Part shown: positions 25,512 through 34,815 of the stretch, piece after piece | How the letters are laid out: each line of letters starts with the position of its first letter | Numbering within the stretch: the first letter of the stretch is position 1 | Assembly: GCA_964572685.1 (NCBI GenBank) | Contig: CAZNFJ010000002.1 | Location: 1-64,000 of the forward strand | DNA from: UBA2653 sp964572685 | GTDB taxonomy: Bacteria; Pseudomonadota; Gammaproteobacteria; Legionellales; Legionellaceae | Length of the DNA stretch: 64,000 nt | Direction of reading: 5' to 3' | Translations under genes and position numbers: made by a program | The notes under the pieces: model-generated | The model's database searches: none | The model's input: the letters and a program-made list of their open reading frames with translations, nothing else | What the model was told of the DNA's origin: nothing

Positions 25512-27185
25512 TTATTGATGGAGTGGACGATATTTAATTCGATGCGGTTGTATCGCCTTGTCCCCTAAACGTCTTTGTCGATAACTTTCATAATCCGAAT
25601 AATTCCCTTCCATAAAGACGACCTCAGAATCACCTTCAAAGACCAGCATATGTGTACAAATTCTGTCTAAAAACCATCGATCATGTGAAACAACGATCAC
25701 ACATCCTGGAAAAGATAATAATGCTTCCTCCAAGGCTCTTAAGGTTTCAACGTCCAAGTCATTGCTCGGTTCGTCTAACAACAAAACATTCGCACCTTGT
25801 ATTAGAAGTTTAGCCAAATGAACACGATTGCGTTCACCTCCAGATAATTGCCCAACACGTTTTTGCTGATCACTGCCTTTAAAGTTAAATCGACCCACGT
25901 ATGCACGTGAGGGCATTTGTGTACCACCGATTTGCAACATATCCAAACCACCTGAGATGGCTTGCCAAACCGTATCATCGGCGTTGAGATCATCTCTAAA
26001 CTGTCCCACATGAGCCATTTTAACCGTATCACCAATTTTCACGGTACCATTATCTGGGGTTTCTAAATCAGACAAAAGTTTTAAGAATGTCGATTTACCA
26101 GCACCATTGGCACCAATAATACCCATGATTCCACCTTTAGGCAGCGATAAATTTAATTTTTCAAACAGTAAGCGATCACCATAACTTTTCGCAACATCTT
26201 GTACCTCAATGACCAAATCACCCAAACGTTCACCTGGTGGGATAAAGATTTCGTTGGTTTCTTGACGTTTCTGGAAAGTTTTAGATTGGAGCTCTTCAAA
26301 ACGCGCAAGACGCGCTTTACTCTTGGCTTGGCGAGCTTTGGGATTTGTGCGTACCCACTCCAATTCAGAGGCGATTGCTTTATAATGTGCTTGTTCTTGT
26401 TTTTGTTCTTGTTCAAGTCTTGAATTTTTATATTCCAACCAAGCTGAATAATTCCCCTTGAAAGGAATTCCTTCGCCTCTATCTAATTCTAAAATCCATT
26501 CCGCCACATGGTCAAGGAAATATCTATCGTGGGTAACCGCAACGACAGTCCCAGTAAATTTCTCCAGATATTGTTCTAGCCATGCAACACTTTCAGCATC
26601 CAAATGGTTAGTGGGTTCATCCAAAAGCAACATATCAGGATTGGACAATAATAATCGACACAAAGCAACCCGACGGCGCTCCCCTCCAGATAAAACATCA
26701 ATTTTAGCGTCCCACTCAGGTAAGCGTAAAGAATCGGCCGCCATTTCTAAGCGCCTTTCCAAATCCCAACCCTGTCCTGCCTCAATTTCATGTTGTAGTT
26801 CACCTTGTTCCACCAATAACGCATTCATTTCATCATCAGTCATGGGCTCACAAAACTGCATACTAATCGCTTCAAAACGTTGCAGTTTTCCAATCATATC
26901 AGCAACTGCTTCATTAACAATTTCTCGAACAGTTTTTTCTACATCTAAGACAGGTTCTTGAGGTAAATATCCGATTTTAAGACCTGCTTGAGCCTTTGCT
27001 TCACCTAAGAAACTTTTATCAACGCCTGCCATGATTCTTAATAATGTTGATTTACCAGAACCATTCAAACCCAATACACCAATTTTGGCTCCTGGGAAAA
27101 AACTTAATGAAATATCTTTGAGAATATAGCGTTGTTGATCAACGACTTTACTCAGTTGATGTAGCGTAAATACATATTGCGACAT
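25512..27185 (-). CDS. ettA: Energy-dependent translational throttle protein EttA
   Basis: ABC-F ATPase that binds the ribosomal E site and gates the first steps of elongation according to the ATP/ADP ratio. The 557-residue product has two ABC domains: Walker A GLNGSGKST (39-47) and GANGAGKST in the second half, signatures LSGGERRRVAL and LSGGERNRVHL, and the Walker B/LLLDEPTNHLD and LLLDEPSNDLD segments. The inter-domain arm region with KQEQAHYKAIASELEWVRTNPKARQAKSKAR is typical. Length equals E. coli EttA (555), and the N-terminus MSQYVFTLHQLSKVV aligns with the E. coli start. Confidence 0.97.
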   Translation of the reverse strand: MSQYVFTLHQLSKVVDQQRYILKDISLSFFPGAKIGVLGLNGSGKSTLLRIMAGVDKSFLGEAKAQAGLKIGYLPQEPVLDVEKTVREIVNEAVADMIGKLQRFEAISMQFCEPMTDDEMNALLVEQGELQHEIEAGQGWDLERRLEMAADSLRLPEWDAKIDVLSGGERRRVALCRLLLSNPDMLLLDEPTNHLDAESVAWLEQYLEKFTGTVVAVTHDRYFLDHVAEWILELDRGEGIPFKGNYSAWLEYKNSRLEQEQKQEQAHYKAIASELEWVRTNPKARQAKSKARLARFEELQSKTFQKRQETNEIFIPPGERLGDLVIEVQDVAKSYGDRLLFEKLNLSLPKGGIMGIIGANGAGKSTFLKLLSDLETPDNGTVKIGDTVKMAHVGQFRDDLNADDTVWQAISGGLDMLQIGGTQMPSRAYVGRFNFKGSDQQKRVGQLSGGERNRVHLAKLLIQGANVLLLDEPSNDLDVETLRALEEALLSFPGCVIVVSHDRWFLDRICTHMLVFEGDSEVVFMEGNYSDYESYRQRRLGDKAIQPHRIKYRPLHQ

Positions 27186-27195
27186 ATAAAATCCT

Positions 27196-28227
27196 CTAAA
27201 TTTCGCGCCAGTCTAATAAAATTTTACCACTTTGGCCTGAAGACATGGTTTCAAAAGCCTGTTGATAATCTCGAACTGCAAATTCGTGGGTTATGATCGG
27301 GCTTAAATCAAGGCCAGATTGTAACATAGTCAACATTTTATACCAGGTGCTATACATTTTTCGACCATAAATACCTTGGATGCGTAAACATTTAAAAATA
27401 ACCTGATGCCAATCGATGGTCGTTTGTTTGGGAGGAATGCCCAAAAGAGCCAACCCACCTCCATGTTGCAAGGCATTGATCATTTGTGACAACGCCGAGG
27501 GGTGACCTGACATTTCAAGTCCGACACCAAACCCATAGGGAATATCTAAATCTCTCATCACATCAAATAAATTTTGTTCAGGCAAATAAACACAAGCATC
27601 TGCCCCCATTTTTTGAGCCAATGATAATCGATATGCATTCACATCGGTAATCACAACACGTCTTGCGCCTGCAAATTTTGCAATCGCCACAGCCATCAAT
27701 CCAATCGGACCTGCTCCTGTGATGAGAACATCTTCTCCTAAAAGATCAAAAGTTAGTGCTGTATGTGTTGCATTCCCAAATGGATCTAAAATCGCGGCAT
27801 ATTCATCGGAAATATCATCGGGTAAAACAATTACATTTTCTTGTGGCATACATAAATAATTGGCAAATGCGCCCGTTTGATTCACGCCAATTCCAGACGT
27901 AGCAGGGCATAAATGCGCACAACCGGTACGACAAAATTTGCATTGTCCACATACCAAATGACCTTCACCGGAAACTCGCTGTCCCATTTTTAAATGAGAC
28001 ACCCCCTCACCGACTTCGACAATTTTACCATAAAATTCATGACCAATAATCATCGGTACAGGAATGGTTAACTGTGCCCATTCATCCCAATGATAAATGT
28101 GCATATCAGTACCACAAATGGCGGTTTTTTCAATTTGAATAAAGACTTGATTTTTAGTGCATTGGGGTGCTTCAACCTCTTCAATCCAAATTCCAGGTTG
28201 AGCAAATTTTTTGACTAATGCTTTCAT
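27196..28227 (-). CDS. tdh: L-threonine 3-dehydrogenase
   Basis: Zinc alcohol dehydrogenase-family enzyme that oxidises L-threonine to 2-amino-3-ketobutyrate with NAD+. From ATG 28227 the product has 343 residues (341 in E. coli). Catalytic zinc ligands C38, H63 and E64 lie in AICGTDMH and GHEF; the structural-zinc loop is CGQCKFCRTGCAHLC; the nucleotide-binding motif is ITGAGPIGLMAVAIAK. The frame is open five codons upstream, but the chosen start matches E. coli. It is the second gene of kbl-tdh, which together turn threonine into glycine and acetyl-CoA. Confidence 0.96.
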   Translation of the reverse strand: MKALVKKFAQPGIWIEEVEAPQCTKNQVFIQIEKTAICGTDMHIYHWDEWAQLTIPVPMIIGHEFYGKIVEVGEGVSHLKMGQRVSGEGHLVCGQCKFCRTGCAHLCPATSGIGVNQTGAFANYLCMPQENVIVLPDDISDEYAAILDPFGNATHTALTFDLLGEDVLITGAGPIGLMAVAIAKFAGARRVVITDVNAYRLSLAQKMGADACVYLPEQNLFDVMRDLDIPYGFGVGLEMSGHPSALSQMINALQHGGGLALLGIPPKQTTIDWHQVIFKCLRIQGIYGRKMYSTWYKMLTMLQSGLDLSPIITHEFAVRDYQQAFETMSSGQSGKILLDWREI

Positions 28228-28251
28228 TGCAAGAACATCCATTAATAATGT

Positions 28252-29436
28252 TTATATGATATGCAACTGACGCCCCACATCCTCAAATGCCTCAAGAGCA
28301 TAGACTAACTGAGAATGCGTTAAACCAGCTGACATTTGCGTGCGAATTCGCGCTTGCCCAAGAGGTACCACCGGATATGAAAATCCAATAACATAAATCC
28401 CTTTGACTAATAATACCTCCGCCATTTTCTGAGCTAAAACAGCATCACCTAACATCACCGGAATAATGGGATGATGCCCGGGAAGCAAGTTAAAACCCAT
28501 TTTAGTCAAGCCTTGTCTAAAAAATTGAGTATTGGAATCCAATGTAAGTTGTAACTCAGGATGCTTTTGTAACCATTGCAATACTTCAAAGCTGGTTTGT
28601 GCAATCATCGGCGCTAGAGAATTTGAAAAAAGATAAGGTCTTGAACGCTGCTTGAGCCAATCAATAATCGGTTGATGACTAGAAATATAACCACCAGAAG
28701 CGCCCCCCAAGGCTTTGCCTAAAGTACCTGTTATCAGATCCACCTCTTTCTCAACACCAAAAAGACTCGGCGTTCCACGGCCTTGTTCACCGATAAAACC
28801 CACCGCATGGGAGTCATCAACCATCACCATGGCATGATATTTCTCGGCCAATTCACAAATGGCAGGAAGATTGGCAAAAGTACCATCCATCGAAAAAACG
28901 CCATCTGTTGCAATCAACCGAAATCGAGCGTCTTGAGCCTCTGTTAAACATTGTTCCAAGTCTTTCATATCATTGTTAGCATATCGAAATCGCTTGGCCT
29001 TTGACAAACGAATGCCATCAATAATACTGGCATGATTTAAAGCATCACTAATGATGGCATCTTCTTCAGATAACAATGTTTCAAACAAACCACCATTCGC
29101 ATCAAAACAGGAGGAATATAAAATGGTATCGTCTTTTTTTAAATAAGTACTTAAAGATTTTTCTAATTTTTTATGCGGCGTCTGTGTGCCACAAATAAAA
29201 CGAACAGAAGCCATACCATAACCATAGTCATCTAGGGCCTGATGCGCTTTTTCAATAACAAAAGGATGATTAGCAAGTCCCAGGTAATTATTGGCACAAA
29301 GATTAATCAATTCTTGATTTTGTACAGAAATATGAGCTTGTTGAGGTGATTCAATCACACGCTCTGGTTTTAATAATCCTTGTTGTTTAATATCTTCTAA
29401 AGATGTTTCCAAGTGGACTAGAAATTGTTTATCCAT
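28252..29436 (-). CDS. kbl: 2-amino-3-ketobutyrate CoA ligase (glycine C-acetyltransferase)
   Basis: PLP enzyme of the alpha-oxoamine synthase family that cleaves the Tdh product with CoA to glycine and acetyl-CoA. About 394 residues from ATG 29436, close to E. coli Kbl (398); ATG 29451 is also possible. Landmarks are INLCANNYLGLANHP, ILYSSCFDANGGLFETLL, DALNHASIIDGIRLSKAKR, VMVDDSHAVGFIGEQGRGT and the PLP lysine in ITGTLGKALGGASGG. It is upstream of tdh with a 24-base gap between coding regions. Confidence 0.96.
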   Translation of the reverse strand: MDKQFLVHLETSLEDIKQQGLLKPERVIESPQQAHISVQNQELINLCANNYLGLANHPFVIEKAHQALDDYGYGMASVRFICGTQTPHKKLEKSLSTYLKKDDTILYSSCFDANGGLFETLLSEEDAIISDALNHASIIDGIRLSKAKRFRYANNDMKDLEQCLTEAQDARFRLIATDGVFSMDGTFANLPAICELAEKYHAMVMVDDSHAVGFIGEQGRGTPSLFGVEKEVDLITGTLGKALGGASGGYISSHQPIIDWLKQRSRPYLFSNSLAPMIAQTSFEVLQWLQKHPELQLTLDSNTQFFRQGLTKMGFNLLPGHHPIIPVMLGDAVLAQKMAEVLLVKGIYVIGFSYPVVPLGQARIRTQMSAGLTHSQLVYALEAFEDVGRQLHII

Positions 29437-29633
29437 ATGTTTATTATTCATTCCAAAAAATTGAAAAAAAAAGAATATCAAATTTTAAAAAAACAAACTA
29501 TGTTTATTTCAGAATAACTCATCGAATCTCAATATAGACCAAATTGAATCTATAGATAGCAGACATCATTGCACTAAAAAAACTTAGAAATAATCTCAAG
29601 CACATCATATAATCTATTTAGAGACTTTATTGC

Positions 29634-30509
29634 ATGAGCTTTACACAAATGAATACTAAGAAAATTGTAAAAATAGTTCGAAATATCGAGCCACATTGGG
29701 TAGGCGATGGATTTCCTGTTCATACATTCATGTCATATCACCGTGACGGCAAACAAATTAGCCCATTTCTTTTACTTGATTATGCAGGACCTACTCAATT
29801 TCAAGCAGCACGCTATCAAAAAGGTGTAGACCAACATCCCCATCGTGGCTTTGAAACGGTCACTATCATTTATCAAGGTGAAGTGGAACATAAAGACAAT
29901 GCAGGTCATGCGGGGAAAATAGGGCCAGGTGACGTTCAATGGATGACCGCCGCTCGTGGCATTATTCACGAAGAAAAACATAGTCCTGATTTTTCTTTAC
30001 AAGGAGGCCTATTGGAGATGGTTCAACTATGGGTGAATTTACCTGCTAAAGACAAAATGTCCCCGCCTAAATACCAAGAAATTTTGACGGGACATATTCC
30101 TATCATCAAAGTTGACGAAAATGGCAGTAAAATACGAATTATTGCTGGGCATTTTGAACAAACCAAGGGCCCCGCTCAAACATTTACGCCTATCAATTTA
30201 TGGGATTTATCTCTTAAAAAAGGCTCTAAAATCGATTTAAAAAACCTGCCTGATGGTTATAACACCATGATTTTAGTACTTAAGGGGCATGTCATGTTTA
30301 ATGGGAAAGAAGAGGTTCAATCTAAAGAGTTGGTTTTTTTTGAAAATTCAAATCAAAACATTTGCATTCAATCTATTTCCGATTCAGTGTTATTGATTCT
30401 AAATGGCGAACCCATCCATGAGCCAATTGTTGGGCATGGTCCTTTTGTTATGAATACTAAGCAAGAAATCATGCAAGCCTTTGAAGATTATCGTCTCGGG
30501 CAATTTTAA
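29634..30509 (+). CDS. Pirin-family protein
   Basis: Bicupin metalloprotein of 291 residues. The N-terminal cupin carries the Fe-site residues in HPHRGFETVT (first two histidines) and in ARGIIHEEKHS (H and E), the standard pirin pattern. The C-terminal part has FVMFNGKEEVQSKELVFFE-like cupin sequence with no metal site, also normal. Some bacterial pirins have quercetin dioxygenase activity, others act as regulators; the role here is unknown. ATG 29634 is used; a second ATG lies five codons later. It is divergently placed from kbl. Confidence 0.92.
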   Translation: MSFTQMNTKKIVKIVRNIEPHWVGDGFPVHTFMSYHRDGKQISPFLLLDYAGPTQFQAARYQKGVDQHPHRGFETVTIIYQGEVEHKDNAGHAGKIGPGDVQWMTAARGIIHEEKHSPDFSLQGGLLEMVQLWVNLPAKDKMSPPKYQEILTGHIPIIKVDENGSKIRIIAGHFEQTKGPAQTFTPINLWDLSLKKGSKIDLKNLPDGYNTMILVLKGHVMFNGKEEVQSKELVFFENSNQNICIQSISDSVLLILNGEPIHEPIVGHGPFVMNTKQEIMQAFEDYRLGQF

Positions 30510-30834
30510 AGCAATTAAACATCATGCTCGTAATGTTTTTGATAAACTTGAGATATTTCCTCTTATAGGTTAGCGCTGATTTCTTGCTCATAGAAAACAA
30601 AACATCCATCAAGGCCAACACCCAGAACCTCTATATTGAATCTTAGGAGGCATATCTAATATATCGTCCGAACAGATGCAGATAAAATTCAACTTTCCAC
30701 GTCATTTTGATTTTATTGAAATGAAACACAAATTTATTTAGTGATATTAATAATTTGTCATAAATCTAGAATATCCAAAAAAATAAGCGTATAATTTCAG
30801 TATTTTTATATTCATAACCATGAGAATTTGTTGA
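30510..30834. other. 325-base gap without a convincing gene
   Basis: AT-rich spacer between the pirin gene and the Pcm-like gene. It contains an isolated ribosome-binding-like TTAGGAGG (30642-30649) not followed by an open frame, and a TATAAT (30790-30795) 40 bases before the Pcm-like gene without a good -35 box. No RNA gene, repeat or clear gene remnant was recognised. Confidence 0.5.
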
Positions 30835-31488
30835 ATGATGCGTCAGTCTCAAGCCTGTATCAATATGATTAAGCAACAGCTTCGTACCAATAATATTACA
30901 AACGAAGCCATCCTTGCGCTATATATCGCTCACCCTCGAGAAAAGTTTTTACCGAAAGATTATCAACAATTTGCCTACGCCGATATGCATATTCCTGTTG
31001 CTCAGGAACAAATCATGCTGACTCCACTAGAAGAAGCCAAAATTCTTCAATCTGGAAAATTTAAACCAGAAGATACCGTTCTTGTTTTAGGAAGTTGCCA
31101 CACTTATTTGATAGCATTACTTAGTTACTTATGTCGTCGTGTGATCGTCATTGATACCAATTCTCAACTAATGGTCGAAACAAAGAAGTGTCTAAATAAA
31201 CACAAAATTAATAATATAGATTTTATACTGCAACACTCCTATGCCTTAGATGTCTTTGAAGAATCAGTTGATGCTATTATTTCCCCTGCTGCAATTGAGC
31301 AAATTCCAAATTCGTGGTTAAATTCCCTCAAACCCGATGGAAAATTATTTGTATCATTAGGAAATGAGGTCCAACATGCTCAATGGCTACATTTAAGTGA
31401 ACAAAAAGTCACAGGGCATGAATTTGTATTTTCGACTCGTTTACCCTTCTTGCCACAAATGCAAGTTGAATCCAAATTCATTTTTTAA
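30835..31488 (+). CDS. Protein-L-isoaspartate O-methyltransferase-like protein
   Basis: 217-residue protein of the Pcm (PIMT) family. N-terminal similarity: MIKQQLRTNNITNEAILALYIAHPREKFLPKDYQQFAYADMHIPV matches the region preceding the SAM fold. The usual motif I (LEIGTGSGYQ) is present only as VLVLGSCHTYLIALLS, so the SAM-binding glycines are largely lost, and the active-site threonine/serine region (QTIS in E. coli) is ML-TPL. Fold is clear; repair activity on isoaspartate is doubtful. It sits 18 bases before tolC, an arrangement seen in other gammaproteobacteria. Confidence 0.75.
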   Translation: MMRQSQACINMIKQQLRTNNITNEAILALYIAHPREKFLPKDYQQFAYADMHIPVAQEQIMLTPLEEAKILQSGKFKPEDTVLVLGSCHTYLIALLSYLCRRVIVIDTNSQLMVETKKCLNKHKINNIDFILQHSYALDVFEESVDAIISPAAIEQIPNSWLNSLKPDGKLFVSLGNEVQHAQWLHLSEQKVTGHEFVFSTRLPFLPQMQVESKFIF

Positions 31489-31506
31489 TTTTTGTAGTAG
31501 GTCAGG

Positions 31507-32982
31507 ATGACATTTAAAACCATTAAAATCATATTCAGCCTTTTGGTCCTTGTCGCGAATCAAAAGGCCATTTCCAATGATCTATTAGAGATATATTATG
31601 AAGCATTAGAAAGTGACCCTGCTTTCAAAAGCGCCTATAGCCAATTTATGGCAGAATCGCAAGCCATCCCCACAGCTGCTGCTGCATTGTTACCACAATT
31701 AACAGCGTCTGGATTAATTGGTCGTGTATATACTGAAGTCATGGCCGGACCTACTTTGGATGTTAATCGCACCTATTCTCAAAATCAAATTACCGCTCAA
31801 GCTTCACAAACTTTATTTAATCTAAAATTATGGTCATTGCTTGAACAAGCCAGAGCCAACGTACGTGCTGCATTGGCTAATTTTAATGACAATACCCAAA
31901 ATTTGATGCTTCGGACATCTAAAGCTTATTTTGATGTCTTACTGGCTCAAGACAATCTCACCAATGCCAATGCCTTGCGCACAGCCAATAAACGGCAACT
32001 GCAACAAGCCGAGCAACGTTTTAACGTAGGTCTTGATCCCATCACCACGGTCTATCAAGCAAAAGCAGCTTATGATCAATCTTGTGCCACGGTGATTGCA
32101 GCACAAAACAATATCATAACGGCCCAACAAAATTTAACAAAACTGACCAACCACCAGTATCAAAACATTGCGCCCTTAAAAAACAAGAGGATTCCGCTGG
32201 TTTATCCTGAACCGATGAATCCAGAAACCTGGGTGACAACGAGCCTAAAGCAAAATTATAAACTAACAGCCGCAAAATTCTATTTAGAGGCATCTCGACA
32301 AAATATCAAAATGCAATTTTCTGGTCATTTGCCCAGTTTTAATCTTTATGGGAATTTTTCTGAAACACATAATTTAGTAACACCCACAGGCGTAACCACA
32401 AGCCCCATAGTCAACGTGAATCAGTTTTTCAATAATATTTTCGTTCCACAACTACAACGCAATGCCACAGCAGGCTTTAATATGTCATTACCAATTTTTC
32501 AAGGTGGTCTTGTGGTATCTAAAACCAAAGAGGCGGAATTTCAGTTTCAAAATTACAGTAATCAACTTGAAAGTGTCAAACGTGAATTGATAGCCAATAC
32601 ACAAATTACTTACCATACAATTGCGAGTGGAATTGAAAAAGTAAAAGCTGACAGGCAATCTCTGGAGTCCCAACGTGTATCTCTCGCAAGCATTCAAGAA
32701 CAAGCTCAAGTAGGCACCAAAACCATTACGGATGTTTTGTACGCTCAGCAACAGTATTTTCAAACTCAACTTCAATATACAAGTGATCAATACTCTCTCA
32801 TCATTCAAATTCTACAACTCAAATATCTTGCTGGAAATCTTAATGTCAAAGATTTAGAGGAAGTTAACAATTGGTTGGTTACCAAACGAATTTCCGGTCT
32901 TTCTCCTCAATCCAAAAAAATACTTGATACACTTCTTCATCATCCCATGCGAAAACCTGCAGGTCTTCTGCAGCAGGAATAA
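31507..32982 (+). CDS. tolC: TolC-family outer-membrane efflux protein
   Basis: Outer-membrane channel for type I secretion and tripartite drug efflux. The 491-residue precursor has a signal sequence ending around NQKAISN. It shows the tandem-repeat coiled-coil pattern of TolC: DLLEIYYEALESDPAFKSAYSQF, SQTLFNLKLWSLLEQARANVRAALANFNDNTQNLMLRTSKAYFDVLLAQDNL, QAEQRFNVGLDPITTVYQAKAAYDQS, and in the second half LPIFQGGLVVSKTKEAEFQFQN and QEQAQVGTKTITDVLYAQQQYFQTQLQY. The length is near E. coli TolC (493). The partner pump genes are not adjacent. Confidence 0.94.
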   Translation: MTFKTIKIIFSLLVLVANQKAISNDLLEIYYEALESDPAFKSAYSQFMAESQAIPTAAAALLPQLTASGLIGRVYTEVMAGPTLDVNRTYSQNQITAQASQTLFNLKLWSLLEQARANVRAALANFNDNTQNLMLRTSKAYFDVLLAQDNLTNANALRTANKRQLQQAEQRFNVGLDPITTVYQAKAAYDQSCATVIAAQNNIITAQQNLTKLTNHQYQNIAPLKNKRIPLVYPEPMNPETWVTTSLKQNYKLTAAKFYLEASRQNIKMQFSGHLPSFNLYGNFSETHNLVTPTGVTTSPIVNVNQFFNNIFVPQLQRNATAGFNMSLPIFQGGLVVSKTKEAEFQFQNYSNQLESVKRELIANTQITYHTIASGIEKVKADRQSLESQRVSLASIQEQAQVGTKTITDVLYAQQQYFQTQLQYTSDQYSLIIQILQLKYLAGNLNVKDLEEVNNWLVTKRISGLSPQSKKILDTLLHHPMRKPAGLLQQE

Positions 32983-32988
32983 ATATCC

Positions 32989-33762
32989 ATGATAAGTTTT
33001 ATCATTTTAATTTTTGCAGGTGCTCTAGCAGGTTTGATGGCCGGGCTCTTGGGGCTAGGTGGCGCAACGGTGATGGTGCCCCTCTATCTTTATTATTTTA
33101 AACTAGAAAATACAATACCTGAATTTCAACAGTTTCATATGGCCGTTGGATGCTCTCTGGCTGTTATTTTTGTGAGTTCTATTGTCGCATCGATTCATAA
33201 TTATCGGCTTAAGCTTATAGACTATGCTCTTGTCAAAAAAATATTGCCCGGACTGATTGTGGGGATTTTTGTGGGGACAATACTTAGCCGCTGGATGGAT
33301 GGTTTAATTTTGAAAAAACTTTTTTCCCTTTTTCTGATGAGCTTGGCGATTAAACTTTTTATTTCAAAAAATCATAGCCCTCATCGTATTGGGCCTATTT
33401 CGAACTATCTTTTTCATGGTATTGCAATCTTAGTGGGCATTTTAAATGCACTATTTGGCATTGCAGGAGGCATCATTCTCGTCCCTTTTTTCATTTTCAT
33501 GGGTTTAATGACACAAAAGGCCGTGGCAACCTCAATTTTTTGCGCAATCCCAATTAGCTTTATAGCCAATGCAGTATTAACACTAAGCTTTCATCAATTG
33601 CTCATCGATTGGCATGTTGTTTTTTACACAGGGATAACAAGTACTTTGTTTATACCCTTGGGTTCAAAAATAGGACAACATACCAGTTCGAACTGGTTGA
33701 AAAGAATATTTACCGTTTTTTTACTACTCATTGCAATGGATATGGCGATAAACTCTTTTTAG
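32989..33762 (+). CDS. TSUP-family permease (TauE/SafE)
   Basis: Inner-membrane protein of 257 residues with about eight hydrophobic segments. Two copies of the family glycine motif are visible: AGLMAGLLGLGGATVMVPLY (about 14-33) and VGILNALFGIAGGIILVPFFIF (about 148-169). TSUP proteins move sulfite, sulfonates or other small organic anions; the substrate here is unknown. It starts 6 bases after the tolC stop, so it is likely cotranscribed. Confidence 0.9.
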   Translation: MISFIILIFAGALAGLMAGLLGLGGATVMVPLYLYYFKLENTIPEFQQFHMAVGCSLAVIFVSSIVASIHNYRLKLIDYALVKKILPGLIVGIFVGTILSRWMDGLILKKLFSLFLMSLAIKLFISKNHSPHRIGPISNYLFHGIAILVGILNALFGIAGGIILVPFFIFMGLMTQKAVATSIFCAIPISFIANAVLTLSFHQLLIDWHVVFYTGITSTLFIPLGSKIGQHTSSNWLKRIFTVFLLLIAMDMAINSF

Positions 33763-33786
33763 CGTTCTGAGCTTCATAACAAAGAG

Positions 33787-34149
33787 CTATAAAGCTATCT
33801 TTTTTTGAATTGATTCTAAACGTTGAACAACCTCTATCATTTCATCATGTCCATGACAATCAATATCAATAGCAAATTTAGTCAAAATCATAGCTTTAGC
33901 AATCAAAGCATTAGCTTCTTTTAATTGATAATTTAAAATATATTGACTGGCGACATAAACACTCGCGCCGTCTAAATTAGTCACACACGCCAAACGTTCT
34001 TGATAACGACTTAAAAAATCTAATTTCAATGCCACTTGTCGACATTCTTCTGAAATCACTGAATAATCTGGTTTAATAGAAGTAGAGATATCCATTCCAG
34101 CAAATGATGAAGTACATACCATGCAGGCCAATAAAAAATATTTAATCAT
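33787..34149 (-). CDS. Exported hypothetical protein, 120 aa
   Basis: Not recognised. ATG at 34149 gives a compact signal peptide MIKYFLLACMVCTSSFA ending before GMDIS. The mature protein of about 100 residues has three cysteines (EECRQ, LACVT, DIDCHG) and a helical second half (LKEANALIAKAMILTKFAIDID; EMIEVVQRLESIQKKIA). It is probably a periplasmic protein. It converges with the TSUP gene and lies downstream of the DUF2177 gene. Confidence 0.6.
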   Translation of the reverse strand: MIKYFLLACMVCTSSFAGMDISTSIKPDYSVISEECRQVALKLDFLSRYQERLACVTNLDGASVYVASQYILNYQLKEANALIAKAMILTKFAIDIDCHGHDEMIEVVQRLESIQKKIAL

Positions 34150-34236
34150 TATCAATTATCCTTATAAAATAATTTCAAACATCAGACCATCATCAATATG
34201 TTTAACATAAAATGGTTAATTCGTACAAGAATCAAA

Positions 34237-34626
34237 TTATATCTTTCGAATCAACAATACCATTAAACTTGTTAAGGCACACAAACATCCGCCCCACAAC
34301 CAATCAACAATGGTCATGACAATCGGCCAATCCTTAAAAATGGCCAAACAAGTAAAATCATAGACGCCATAAACCACTAAACCAAAGAGAGCAGCATGCC
34401 CTATAGCACTTACCCAAGATATTTTAGAATAGCTTAATCCATAAAAATGAATACCGAATACTAAAAAGACATAAACAAGCAAAGCTGACCACCAAAGCGG
34501 TTGTAACTGATTATTTTCCAATCGCAAAATATGGCCATAAGCTTGATAATAATGTGATTTTGCAATGGCGCCCAACCAAATTCCGTCAAGAATCATCATC
34601 GTCAACAACGTTAGAACATATTGCAT
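34237..34626 (-). CDS. DUF2177-family membrane protein
   Basis: 129-residue inner-membrane protein with four hydrophobic segments. The family signature is visible: MILDGIWLGAIAKSHYYQAYGHILR near the start, then AALFGLVVYGVYDFTCLAIFKDWPIVMTIVDWLWGG. Function unknown. It is a single gene; there is no operon partner at short distance. Confidence 0.85.
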   Translation of the reverse strand: MQYVLTLLTMMILDGIWLGAIAKSHYYQAYGHILRLENNQLQPLWWSALLVYVFLVFGIHFYGLSYSKISWVSAIGHAALFGLVVYGVYDFTCLAIFKDWPIVMTIVDWLWGGCLCALTSLMVLLIRKI

Positions 34627-34815
34627 TTATTGTCCTTATTTTAATTGTTCTTCTTAGACTAACGTTTAATGAATCAGTAAATCAAGCCTAAAACTTAAGA
34701 ATAATTAGTTAAAAAAATACTAATTTTTCAATATTCGCAAAGATTTTTTAAAATTTTAATGAATAAATTTGAAAAAAACGTTATGATTGGGTTTTTAAAG
34801 ATTCGATATTGAGTT

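Noticed and set aside
30642..30649. Strong TTAGGAGG ribosome-binding-like site
   Set aside because: No start codon at a proper distance and no open frame follows.
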